Source: Cunninghamia lanceolata
Lineage: Eukaryota; Streptophyta; Pinopsida; Cupressales; Cupressaceae
Assembly: GCA_027924645.1 (NCBI GenBank)
Contig: BSBN01001482.1
Span: 10,930,001-10,994,000 of the forward strand
Reading direction: 5' to 3'
Length of the DNA stretch: 64,000 bases
Shown here: piece by piece, positions 11,166-22,854 of the stretch
How the letters are laid out: every line of letters begins with the position of its first letter
Numbering within the stretch: position 1 is the first letter of the stretch
Notes under the pieces: generated by a model
Seen by the model: only the letters and a program-made list of their open reading frames with translations
Databases searched by the model: none
Told to the model about the DNA's origin: nothing
Translations under genes and position numbers: made by a program

Positions 11166-12262
11166 ATACACCACAACCATAGGGAAAACTTGGAGCATCT
11201 ACTCTCCCTGTCAAATCTGACTGCAACTGTGTCAAAACATTATAGACTTATTGGTTCTATTCACCCACTACATATTCAATTTCATTCCACTACATATCCA
11301 ATTCCATTGATTTTACAATCAAATTTCATCACAACATTTCATTAGCATTCAACCCTTGACATCTATAGAGGTGCCAAAAAATAGTCGTCCTAAGGTTGAA
11401 ACATAGGGAGAAACTGTCAAAGCTTGACTGTATCACAAGTACAAATCTGGACCAAGAGACCTTGACATCTTTTTCAAATCAATCACAAATTGGGCTTAAT
11501 ACTCCATAGCTAGTTTAATTCCATCCTTCCAACTAAATTCTGAAACTCATGGGTTCACTTTAATCAATCATTTCTTCTGCTTGGGCTTAATACTCTAAGG
11601 CTAGTTTAAGTCCATCCTTCCAAGTAAATTCTAAAACTCACGGGTTCACTTTAATCAATCATTTCTTACGCACCTCAAGGTCTCAACAAAACAAATTTGT
11701 GCTTTGAAAGGTCATTAGTAGATGAGAGTACCCTCTTGCAGCTAGACTTTTTGAAGACTAATATCATTAGCCTCTATCATAGTCTGGGCTTCATCACCTT
11801 GTATTGGCATCGACATAGCATCCCACAATTGACAACTCTCATTTAGTAAAGAATGATTGCAAAAGGAAGAGAAAGGGAGTAGATCCTCCTAGTCATCCCT
11901 ATAGTGAACACATCAACACAACATTCTTGCCAAGTCATTCAATATTATCATTCCTCAACATCCTAATCATCTCTTTCATCCAATCGACATCATCACAATC
12001 GCATCCTACTCAGATCTTCATCATTCAAGCTTCACATTCTAATCACCCTTTCTAATCACATCATTCTATCAAATTCATCCTAATCACCTCACTCCTAATC
12101 ATATCCTAGTCATTTCTAAGTCATACTTATCACAATGCTAACCATACCCTAATCATCCCTAATCATCCATGTCTATTCATCCAATCAATCCCATACTCTA
12201 TCACATTTCATTCATCCTAATCACTCCAAACCATCATTCATCCTAGTCAAGAACTTATCAAC
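11166..12262. other. Noncoding leader with a 91-bp tandem duplication
   Basis: No gene recognised. Bases 11491-11581 and 11582-11672 are near-identical copies of a 91-bp unit beginning TGGGCTTAATACTC. The low-complexity CATCC sequence resumes near 11935. Confidence 0.6.
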
Positions 12263-12413
12263 ATGGTCCTAATCCTACAAGATGGCATACAAAGATTTGA
12301 AGACATGTGTCATTCCATGCCAATCCTAGAGAAAAATGTTCTAGCACCTGAAGCCTATTCCCAAGTCTATCTAAGTCCACCTTGGCAGCAAGACAAAGGG
12401 CCTTTACATTCCC

Positions 12414-14378
12414 ATGCTATCTTTGACAAAGGGAAACCTAAGTCTAACTCATTCACTCTATAGGTACCTTCTACCATTTAATCCTCCATCAAATCCAGAT
12501 CATAAGTTCAAACATTACAAAAACAAACACAAACACACCAATTCATCCAATTCCATTGACGCTCCATCTAGTCAAAGTCTAAACCCTAATCCTCCAACAC
12601 ATTCCATCCCTCTTATCCCTCCACCATGGGAACTTTTTGCTCCGCCTAATTATAATCACAAGTCCACATCATCTACCCTGATTGTCCATCCACTATATTG
12701 TCCTTCCACACATGCCCTTGCAAAGGATGTGATCCAATGGCTACTAGCTAGGAATAACTTATCCCTATGTCAAACACCTATCTTGGCACCTAGCAATGAG
12801 CCTTCAAATGCCATTCCTAATCCCGCAACCCCATCATGTGGTCCACAAATCATTGAACCTATCCAAGAGTCATTTACTTCCACTCAAAGTCAAGAGACAT
12901 GTCAAGATCATAATCCTAAGCATAAGGAAACATTACCCCCTCATTCAAACCAAGATCAAAGCACTCGTATTGATCCCATCCATAACACACCTAACCCCAT
13001 TCATGATCAAGATCCCCTCTATGACCAAGAAGACTATGATGATCCACATAGCTCACTTTATGCATTCTATGGTCAAGAGCTTGTCACTCCATCCATCCAT
13101 CCTCCATCTAGCCCTAATGAGCAAATATCCACTTCTTGTGATGAGACAAGAGGCTCCCAAGCATGCATAGAAGATCAAACAAATAACTTGGATCTACATG
13201 AACATAATCAAGATCTTCTTGATTCCTCTCCATCCACCATCGATCCCATTTCAAACCCACCATCATATCCCCTTGGCCTATCCGCTTTCATACATGAATG
13301 TTCTTCCTTAGGACAACAACAACCTCTATCCACCACTTCACCTCCTTCATCCCACAAAGGACTCAAATCTAGTTTCCAAACCACACCTAGTCCCATAGTC
13401 CATCGCATGCTCCAAAAGATGAACTACCAAGGTAAATGCTTAGACCTTCACGAACAAGGTTTTTTGGAGCCCATACATGTCAAAATCCCCCCGCACTCAT
13501 ATGGCCTTGGATACACACATCAAGGTCAACAATCTAACGATGTTGGTACTTCCTCCATTCCTACTAAGTCCACCACTTTCCATCGCACATCCTATCACAT
13601 ACCCAAAACATATGTGGCCATTCCACCTCCATCATCCTACAAATGTCAAAAGCATGTGACCATACACCTTCCACCATCCTATCTACCTCCACTTCTTCCA
13701 ACTCTGCATATCCCTCCATCCACTTTACCTCCATTGCTTCCTACACCTAAGATCCCTATCATACATGAATTCCCTCACATTCCTAATCATGACTAACAAA
13801 TGCACATATTGTCTAAACAAGAAGCTTCTGCTCATCCCACCAACCTCGGTTCCATCCACCACATGGGATTCAAAAATACACATTTGGATGCCTCTACCTA
13901 TAAAGCCAAAATTCCTAAGTGTCCTAATGCCTTAGGGTACAAATGCAAAACATCAAAGCAAAATCCATCTATAAGGCTACCTAAGCCCATACCTCCAAAG
14001 GCAAAGTCAAAAACTCAAATAGTTTGGGTCCCTAAGCATAAAGAAACTAAATCAAATGAGGCATACACTTCTCAAGAATCCCAACCATCCTTTTCCACCC
14101 ATTCCATTCAAAAATATCAAATTCCTCCATCCCACATCCAAAACAAAAATCATAAAAATACTAAGTCCCTATGGGTACCAAAAGTCCTACATCAACCATC
14201 TCCTAAGAAAACATCACCATTGCTTCCTACACCTCCATCCAATCACAAGCTTCCATGTTTAACACAGTGTGTGCAGCCATTGGTTATGATTCCTTTCGAT
14301 ACCTCCATCACACCATCATTCAACTATTTTCCTACATATTTCACCCATCACCTTCCTATGGTCCATGCTTTTGCATAA
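12414..14378 (+). pseudogene. Pro/Ser/His-rich frame of a non-autonomous element, one in-frame stop
   Basis: A 655-codon frame starting at ATG 12414 and ending at 14376-14378 is interrupted only by TAA at 13794-13796. The codon before the break ends HD and the next is Gln, so a CAA to TAA change would explain it. The product is low-complexity, rich in Pro, Ser, His, Thr and Asn. Two copies of a WVPK motif are visible (QIVWVPKHKE near 14017-14046 and KSLWVPKV near 14164-14187). No reverse transcriptase, integrase, protease or zinc knuckle is seen. The frame sits between the CATCC leader and a polypurine tract plus LTR at 17007, so it is probably a protein of a large non-autonomous LTR element. 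Function unknown. Composition could explain some but not all of its length. Confidence 0.5.
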
Positions 14379-17006
14379 ACATTTCATCCATCCTCCTTGC
14401 ATAAGCCCTACATAATCCACATCATAATCCACTATCTACGTTATCCATCTCGCTTTCATGCAATTCCATACCAACATCGATGAGCACAATGACATTTGAC
14501 ATGGTCCATGCAACAACATCCATCTCTAATGGGACTATCAGCTTTCATGGCACTAGACACTTGAGTCACTCCCATCCATATTCCCCTATCGATTCAAAAA
14601 GTCAAAAAAGTCATAAAGGAAAAGAAAAATTAAAAACTAAAAATTAAAGATAAATCCTTTCGTCCAAAGGTGAAAACCACCCTTGGTGGCACGCCTTGGA
14701 TAAGTACCATGATGGAAATTTGGCAAACATGCATCATGTGTAAGTTGATCTTCTATGTCACCTGCACTTGGGGAACCTTGTCTCATCCACACTATCATTT
14801 CCTTCTTATCATATCCTATCCATTACATACACATTCCTATCATATCAAATCCATCCATCCTCCCTTCCTCTTTTGATCTTGATAAAGATTGGGGGCATAA
14901 TGTTGGCAAATGTTTTGGTTATCTCTCGATATACCTCATCCCTTCCAAACAATCCATCATATCACTAACTTATCATCATAAACTTTTTCATGAAAAATCC
15001 TAACCATACTACCTACAATGGGGCATGTTATTCCTATGCGACATAGTCCTTGTAGATCACATCCTTGCCCTCCTACATGTATGTTGCTTCCATCCACTAT
15101 CACCTATCCTTTTATCTATCCATCCTACATTATTCTTCCACCTAGACTTGGTTCCCCCTTGTCATTGGTATCTAGCATAAAGGCTATCAAAATTGCAAAC
15201 CGATGCCATTTTCTAAAACAAACCATATCAAAACATGTTAAAAATCCAAAAAAATCACATCCAAAATTTTTTAAAAAAATCAAAACATCAAAACACAAAA
15301 AAATCAAAACATATTCAAAAAACAAAAAAAAAATCAAAATATTTCCAAAATACAAACAAATCAAATATTTCCAAAAGACAAAAAAAATCAAATATACAAC
15401 AAAAAATCCAATCAATCAAACACAATCCAATCATCCACTTCATCTAATCAATCCAATTCATCAATCCAAATCAAACCTTCATTCCATTCTTCTAAGTCAA
15501 TTCTTCAATCAAATTCTTCAAATCCCATCATCAACACAAATTCGTCCAATCATCCAATGACATCACTCAATCAATTCAATCCAATCAATCGATCTCCCAA
15601 TTCTTCAAATCAAATCAATCAAGTCAATCATCATTCAAATCCATTCGTCAAATCATCCACAATCCACATGGTCAAACTATGATGCCTCTGAGCTTTCACG
15701 TAGGCAAGGACATCTTTGATGCGCCCCTGAGGCACTAGGTCAGTCCCTTAGGGCCCATTGAGTCAACCATCATAATAACTCATCCTTTTGTGAAATGGAC
15801 ACTTTGATCAGATAGTCAATCTTTCAAACAAATGCACACTAGAAACAATCCCAAGCATCAAACAAGATAGCTATCCAATAAATCAAATCCATCAATCACC
15901 TCGTCATAATCATATGTCACTATCCTCATCAACTATTGCATACACTATATAGAATGGGGCATTGTCGAAACCAAGATTTTGTCCCTTATATGACATGTGT
16001 CATTTATCAAACAACATCAATCAAACCCTAGTGTTGCTCGCATGGCCAACAACACTAGTGTCAATCAATCAATCACTTGCCTTATAAAGGATGTTGCATT
16101 GCCAAAACTAGACTAGGCGTCTTACACGACATGCTTCCTATCCTGAAACCACACCTACTTCATCAAATCATGATCAATCAATCAAACACAAATCACTTGG
16201 CAAACAATCTAATGGTTGTTGACTCTGTTAGTCTCATTTGTATTATCTTTCATTCAAATTGTTTTGAAATCTCATTCTTATGCTTCTCAAGGCAGTCCCT
16301 AAGTGATGAAGAGAAGTGAGGATAGAGCGAGATCTTTTTCTTTGATTGATATTTGTTGTTTGTCTTGGAAAAATGACTGGGGCAACTTGGTGCTTTGTGT
16401 GTGATCAGGATTCCATTGGGTGTGAATCAAAGACATCCTATGCATTGGGAAGAATAACTGCTTCCTTGTATAAGGACGTACATACCTCAGGGTTATCTCA
16501 TCGCATGTTCCGATAAGGTATCACGGTTAGTTAGTCTGAGTCAGGAATTCCTTGTCTATCTTGTGTCTGTTTTACAAGGGACTAGACTTTCCACCTTGGT
16601 CTTTGACATTCCATGGTGATTGGCGTCCTTTGACATAATAAGTTCTATTATGATAAGCAGAAAAAAATTTGTAAGCGAGAAGCTCAAAAATATATCAAAG
16701 CAGGATCTCATTTCCATTCTTCTAGCCAATCCTTCATTACTCCACCATCTCTCTCTTGTATCTTCATTCCTCCACCTTCATTGCAGCATAATGTAGCATT
16801 TATTTCTTCTATCCATTCTCCTATTTTTCTTTCTTAACCAATCCCTTTCATTTCGAGAGCCTACCCATGTTTGTCCAACCTACCTATCCTCTTGAGAGGG
16901 CATCATCACCCTATATTTATGTCATCATCCTTTTCCTCTATCCATTTCCTTAGCTTCTTTGAAATGATGTTACTCGGCATAAATCACGTCATCTCGAACA
17001 TCATCT
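14379..17006 (+). other. 3' noncoding part of the non-autonomous element
   Basis: No coding domain recognised. A purine-rich motif ATTGGGGGCATAATG lies at about 14889-14903. An A-rich tract of AAAATCAAA units spans about 15230-15420, and CAATC/AATCAATC repeats follow to 15660. The remainder to 17006 is unassigned and leads directly to the polypurine tract. Confidence 0.5.
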
Positions 17007-17021
17007 CAAAGAGGGGTAAAA
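17007..17021 (+). other. Polypurine tract
   Basis: CAAAGAGGGGTAAAA immediately precedes an LTR start TGTAGACACC at 17022, in the arrangement expected at the 3' end of a plus-strand LTR element. Confidence 0.75.
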
Positions 17022-17735
17022 TGTAGACACCTAAAAGTGTCCTCGGGTTGTGAAACCCTAAACACTTCCACAGTCTACCAAGTTTTCCAAATTTTCCTCT
17101 ATGATTAGTTAATTAATTTTAATTAATTAATTATTTAATCATTCATATCCTAATGTCTTGTTTCATTAATTTAAAGAAAATAAAACTTTTGTTTAAATAT
17201 CCCATCACCTAATTCCCAAAATTTACTTTCACATGCATCCTTTCAATAAATTAAATAAATTGGACAAGTTCATTTAATTTAAATCATTTCCCACGTCACC
17301 ATATTTTCCCAATTTAAAATTCAATTTTGTCCTCTAGTGGAGCGAAACCCTAATCAACCTCCAGCGTTGATTTTGCCTCCAAAGTCAACTCTCAATCCTA
17401 GCTCTCCATTCAAATCTGCTCTTCTATAAAATTACTCATTCAACTTCATTTTAGACCCTTAAGTCTCCTAGACATTTCTCTCAGCCTACAATCTCCAAAC
17501 TCTTTCTTAACACACACATAAGATTCTCAAGATGGTTGCATGAACTCGCAAGTCTGAGAACAACAGTGCGAGGTGGAGGAGGACAATGGAGAGAAGTCAA
17601 TATTATCTTAGATTTTTACTAGTTTTCATGTTTATTTGATTGTTATTTAGGTTAGATTGCACTCAATAGGGAGCTATGGTTAGCTACAGTTCAATTTTTG
17701 CATGGTAGCTAGCTTTTTCCCTATCTTCACTTTGA
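17022..17735 (+). repeat. 3' LTR of the non-autonomous element (end not fixed)
   Basis: Starts TGTAGACACCTAAAAGTG after a polypurine tract. It contains a TATA-like TCTATAAAATTAC near 17433-17446. From about 17736 the sequence matches the interior of another family (59958 onward), so this LTR appears cut off by block A. No 5' partner was found in the window. Confidence 0.6.
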
Positions 17736-18424
17736 ATGGTATCTCACCTTGTTACTACACTTGGTTCTGAGGTACTTGTAGTATAGCCCAACAGTTATAC
17801 TCATCTCTGAACTCGTGAGTATAGCCTTGATCCTTGATGTGATTGTTTTCATGCATAGCTTTCATAATTTGATTTGGTTATTATCTTAGAGTAAAATTTT
17901 CTAACCATCTTGTTATCTTATCTTAACATATCTTACCAATGTGTTTGTGGGAACATTCAACGATCATGGCACATGTCACCTTTGGGGGCATGGGCTTTGT
18001 GAGAGCTCTTGTTTCCTTGCATGTTTTCTCTCTAACTTAAAGTGCTTGATGTCGATAAGCGACATCAACCATCTTAAGGTGGGGACATATATAATTGTAT
18101 CTGTCTAATGATTTTGGCACTAACGAACCATTCTTTTAAGCCCTCTTTGTAAGGTGGGATGGTGTATCTCTTGAGCTAGTGCACATCCTTTTATACAAAG
18201 TCCTCATTGAGAGTCAAGGTTGGATCTTGAGCTATCCTCCCTTAAGCATTTCTTTAGCAGTTGTTGTGGCATAAGCCCAACCATTAGATGTGTCTACAAT
18301 GTATCTAAGATTGTGGGACTTAGTAATAATCTCCTTCCATCACCCATGTTTGTCATACTTAAGATGTATAGTATGTTTATGGCATGCTATATGGCCCTGA
18401 TGTATTCCATATGTCTTCTATGTG

Positions 18425-18615
18425 TCTTTCCCCGTGTGTGGTGTAAAGGGTGTAGTGATGAGTTCCCCCCACACTCGGGTTTTGTTTGGCATGTCTTCCC
18501 CCATGAGTGGAGTAAAGGGTGTAGCAATGAGTTCCCCTTACACTTTGGTTTCTGTATTGCATGTTTTTCATGGTGTAAAGGGTGTAGCAGTGAGTTCCCC
18601 CTGCCCCTTAGGATT
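18425..18615 (+). repeat. Tandem repeats in the E3-family 3' noncoding region
   Basis: Three imperfect units of about 65 bp share GGTGTAAAGGGTGTAG, TGAGTTCCCCC and GGCATGTCTT. E3 has about four units at 60780-61030, so the array varies in length between copies. Confidence 0.75.
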
Positions 18616-18928
18616 TTTATTTCATACATGAAAATGTTATATCAATGTATTCATTGTGTTTTGTGTGACTGTTCTCACTATCTTCATCATGTATTGCTTC
18701 CTTCCTATTGTATTCTCCATGTTTTGCATGCTTCTTACTGTCTTCATTGTGTCTTGTGTGCCTTCAATGTATCTTATAGTACTTACCTAAGACTGGGAGA
18801 TAGAAATAGTTCCTCAATTTTTGTGTATGACTTAGCTTCATGTGCTTGGCATGTTTGATGTGTTTTTGACCGTACTTTCATGCATGTATGGGTCATAGGA
18901 TCATACATACATTAAAGTGGGGGCTAAA

Positions 18929-20160
18929 TGTTATGTCGTAAAATATACCCCTAGGACTTTTACCTCTTAAGTTTATCTCCTAGGTCCCCTTAGATTAATC
19001 ATGCATGTGAAAAACTTATCCCAAAGAAAAATTCCTTGAAACCTTAACAAAGGCAGCTTAAGGAGGTACTTCAAACCTTAATCAAGACCAAAAATAGGCC
19101 TCTGGACTTGGGCACCTATGCCTTAGTCCAGACCTATATTGCTAGGACCCAAATTTTAAAGTGTCAGTTTATGGCCATTAAAAGGTTTCCCTTTGTTGGC
19201 CTTTTCAATTTAGATTACGAATGTTTAGCAGAATGCATATATAAATATGTTTAAGATTCATTTTATTCCTAGTTGATAAGGATGAACTTATGATCATCAA
19301 GCAAAGAGCATTCAAGGGATTCATTGTGTTGCAGAGCAGTATTGTGTTGTGTTTGTATGTGTCTGTTTTAGATTTGACTCCAACAACTCATTTCCTCATG
19401 ATTTGAAGGAACTTCATCTCTATGAGGGTTTTACACCTACCAAGGTGATATCTTATTATGTTTCAACCAATCTATCTTATCATTTGATTTTGCCTCAGTC
19501 CACCAAGGACATGCACTCTATCTAACTATGATGTTGGAAGGCTTGAATGCCTTTCTGAGACTTGACTGAGGCAATGTCCTAAACACCCCAACCCCGAATC
19601 CCTCTCTTGTGATTGTAGGTTACAGGTGTAGGATCTTGTGAAGAGGAGTTGCAAGAGATCGGAGCAAAGGATAAAGATTTTGGATTTACAGAAAATGGTA
19701 AAGTATATTCCTTCCTGGACAAGGGTGCCCGCCGGGATATGTCCTCTCGATTTCCATTGTTAGAAACTCCTAAACGGGTTGCAATCTTCATCATCTAATA
19801 GCTTCAGATCCATAGAAAAAATTGCTTGTTGGACTAGGGGAGCCACCCCTGTGTCCCCAAAGTTTATGCTTTCTAAAATCTAAATCCTATTATGTTTCTA
19901 ATCTACTTTTAGTGCCTTGTTGTGTGATCATTTGTCATATTCTATCTGTTTGTATTCAAAATCATATAATTAGGGTTTAACAAATTAATCAATAAATTCC
20001 AAATTTCCTTATCATTCCAAGTGACACCAAACTTGTAGTTGAGTCCTCTTGAAAAAGTTGTGACTTGACTTGGTTTAATGTCCTTGAATCTTATATGTGA
20101 AAGGAGGATTTAATCACACTATCAACCTCATCATCAACATCCCTCTTTTCCTATATAACA
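18929..20160 (+). repeat. Block A LTR
   Basis: 1232 bp; same length as the E3 3' LTR (61355-62586) and clearly homologous along its whole length. The end CTATATAACA corresponds to the LTR end before the E3 primer-binding site at 57241. Confidence 0.85.
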
Positions 20161-20595
20161 TATATAATATTATGTTTGTGATGTCATTTCAAGGGGGATC
20201 CTCCCAATAGATTTTAAACTCCAATTACAATATTCAAGATACAACACTTTACATTTGAGAAGTCATTAGAATATATAGAGTTTTGCAAAACATAACTACT
20301 TCTATCCATGCATGTGTGAGAAATAATTTTATTTTAATTACCATATGAATTACTTACAAATAATTTTGACCCAATCTAATACTAATTAATATCCAATACA
20401 TATATTAGAATAGGGATTCTTAACATTGCCGTCCCTTTAAAAAAGGTATATCCTCAAAGCTTGACATGAGGAAACTTGGATAGAATGTTGATTCGCTCCC
20501 ACATGGATTCTTCAGGTTGTTGGTTTTTCCATTGGAATAAAAGCTACTCAATAGCATGACTGTGAAGTCATTTGGTACAACTGACTATGATTGGA
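20161..20595 (-). mobile_element. Fragment of a minus-strand gypsy element: LTR end and 3' internal sequence
   Basis: Bases 20161-20425 are the outer part of a minus-strand LTR whose start reads TGTTAAGAATC on that strand. Next comes a polypurine tract (minus strand CCTTTTTTAAAGGGACGGCAA, 20426-20446) and about 150 bases of internal sequence. The same order occurs at 62587-63010, where it continues into gypsy integrase. Here it breaks into LINE sequence near 20595. Confidence 0.75.
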
Positions 20596-21475
20596 TATCC
20601 CCTAATGAGAGAAAGGAAAGAATCATTAGCAAAATGACCATTAAGCAACTACTTGGGAGAGTTGGGAAGAGATAACCCCTTAATAAGGCTTTGAGAAATC
20701 ACATGGGTCAAAAGATAACCAAAACCTTCTACAAAAAGAACATAAAGAGATGGAGTAAGAGGGTAGCCTTGATAGATAGATTGGAAAATCCCAAATGGCT
20801 TGGATTGTTGAGAATTAATGATAATACAAGTTGAAGCATCGATTAACAACATCTACACAAACTAGATGATATGAGGCCCAAATCAATGCATTTGAAGCAT
20901 GGAAAGGATAAAAGGCCATTCAATATGGTCATAAGCCTCAGAAAAATCAATCTTAATGGAAATGATAGGCTATTGAGAATGTTGATCCCATTCCATCCCT
21001 TCCCACATAGTAATAAATTATTCAAGATAAATTGGACTTAATAAAAGTAGTTTTCTCGAGATAAACTAGCAATGGGAGCATAGGGCTTAGCTTAAAAGCC
21101 AAAGCCTTGTAAATAATCTTGTAGGAGACATAAATAATGAGGTGATCAATCACTAGTTGTAAATATGTTCAGGATCACCAGCTTTAGGTATGAACTTGAT
21201 ATTTCCCTTGTTGATTAAACTTCTTAAAGATTTAGAATGGAAGGCCTCAAGATAGGCCTTCTGAAGATTGTTTCCCATAGTATCCCAAAAGGATTTATAA
21301 AATCCATAGGGAAATCCATCCAATCTAGGGGCCTTGTCATTGGACGGTTAAAAAAATAGCCTCCCTTAAGTCATCTTTGGTGAGAAGTTGATCACAAAGA
21401 ATGCACTAGGAATTGGAAACCTAACAAGGAACCACAATAAGGCACTATTATCACCAAAGTGAATGGGTAGAGGTA
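20596..21475 (-). pseudogene. L1-type LINE ORF2 reverse transcriptase fragment
   Basis: Reading right to left, the minus strand shows the L1 reverse transcriptase landmarks in order: DKAPRLDGFPYGFYKSFW (about 21345-21280), NKGNIKFIPKAGDPEHIYN (near 21215-21160), a polymerase block IDFSEAYDHIEWPF (near 20950-20905), then SKPFGIFQSIYQGYPLTPSL and a catalytic box altered to FANDS (FADD expected). Frame changes and stops are frequent. This is a dead fragment; endonuclease and 3' end are not seen. Its upstream part continues at 22551-22854 across a solo LTR. Confidence 0.85.
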
Positions 21476-21480
21476 TACTA

Positions 21481-22545
21481 TGAAGAGACCTAATGTCTCA
21501 AGTTACCACTTGGAACCTCAGTCGTTCATAGGCAAGACTTGAACTGTCAATGAACTCTTAACTTACTCTACTGATGGACAGTGTCTCTCTGATAGTTGCT
21601 TGGTCATCGGCCACACTGGAGCATCGACAGACTTGGTTAGCGCTACACCAATCACTTTGGTCTCACTGATGGTAGTGAGCTATTGGGTTGACTTTCTGTA
21701 TCGGTGGGAGTGAGGAGTCTTTGTCTGATCTGCAAGGTTACACCGATAGAGGGCTAGCTATTGGCATGACAATCACTGTTGGAATTTTTGAAATGTCACT
21801 CCGACGGTCTTCATTACTCCGATGGAGATTGAAGGGTTAGACATCGGCAAGAAAAGAACCTTCGGCGCTTTTTGGAGATATCACTCTGATTGCTTAAGTC
21901 ACTCTGATGAAACATATCAGCTAGAGTCTTCCTGATGGACGGTGAATGGTAGACTTGTTGGTCTTCTCGGCATAAGTGTCGACAGTTAACATTCTTGTGG
22001 TAATGTATATATACAATGGCTATGACCAATGTCTAGTGCATGTGGGACTAATGATTCCTCTTGAATGTGAACAGTCAGATGATGGTTGCAACAGTTGGAA
22101 AGTAGCGACGCTGGGTCAGTTGGAACGAACAGTTAGGGAAAAAGTTCAAATGATTTTGCTCTGAAGATTGTAGTAAATACATATTTGGTGAGGTAGTCTG
22201 ATTGATGAAGAGATTCGATCATATTGTTCATTTTGTAGATGTATAGTGAAAGAAGTGAACTATTTTGTATGATTTAAGAATCGATACTTGAGCGAGAGGG
22301 CTGGGATCTTAATTGTAATCTTTCTAAGCTTACTGTAAATCAAGATTGTCTCTCTTGTGGTGGTGGGTTTTTTACCTGAAAGGGTTTTCCCACGTACATC
22401 TGGTGTTGTTCTCTATTATCTTGCATGTTTATTCTATTTTTCTGGTGTGTTCATCTGTGTATTTGAATTAAACATTACCTGTCTAAATTATCCCCTTAAA
22501 ATTGACATTAGGGAAGCTGTATTCCACACCTCTGCTTTCCTTACA
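21481..22545 (+). repeat. Solo LTR, copia-like, inserted in the LINE
   Basis: 1065 bp, starting TGAAGAGACC and ending TTCCTTACA, flanked by the 5-bp target duplication TACTA (21476-21480 and 22546-22550). The segment near 22366-22405 has the copia LTR signature of GGGTTTT, then GGGTTTTCCCACGTA and TCTGG. No internal sequence remains, so it formed by recombination between LTRs. Removing it and one TACTA rejoins the LINE. Confidence 0.85.
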
Positions 22546-22550
22546 TACTA

Positions 22551-22854
22551 CTAAGCAAAAAAAACTTGCTCATAGTACTAGACAAAATCCTAAATAATAT
22601 CAGGAAGATCATTCAATATTTTTTTCCCCTCTTTAATTTGCTTAATCGTTTGAGATGTATAGCAAGTACACAAAGCCTAAAATAATTCTTTTGAGATCTT
22701 ATCACCAATCTTGAGCTAGTGAAGTTGAGATTTTATTTGGGATCCCCACGTAGTGTGAGCATCTACAACTTGCTTCTAGTGATAGAGTTGAGCCATCCAA
22801 AGTTGAATAGCTAAATTGAGTGGTAGTCGCCTGGCAAAGCTATAAGGTGGTAGT
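22551..22854 (-). pseudogene. LINE ORF2 upstream fragment
   Basis: The minus strand translates to a stretch like the L1 region between endonuclease and reverse transcriptase: QLHQLKIGDKISKELF and SQTIKQIKEGKKILNDL. It joins the reverse transcriptase fragment at 21475 once the solo LTR is removed. On its 5' side it is cut by the gypsy LTR at 22855. Confidence 0.7.

Larger units (their letters stand above)
17736..20160 (+). mobile_element. Block A: 3' part of an E3/E4-family element
   Basis: Collinear with the 3' end of E3 (about 59958-62586). It contains internal noncoding sequence, a polypurine tract CATTAAAGTGGGGGCTAAA (18910-18928) and a 1232-bp LTR at 18929-20160 that starts TGTTATGTCG and ends TATATAACA. 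The 5' part, including the reading frame, is missing; the left edge meets another LTR near 17735. To the right it meets the same gypsy LTR that follows E3. Confidence 0.85.

Noticed and set aside
15125..15415. Minus-strand hydrophobic frame that looks like a membrane protein
   Set aside because: It is the reverse of an A-rich AAAATCAAA tract, which automatically encodes Phe/Ile/Leu.
18377..18858. Several overlapping frames over the GGTGTAAAGGGTGTAG repeats
   Set aside because: They follow the tandem repeats in a noncoding 3' region and differ between block A and E3.
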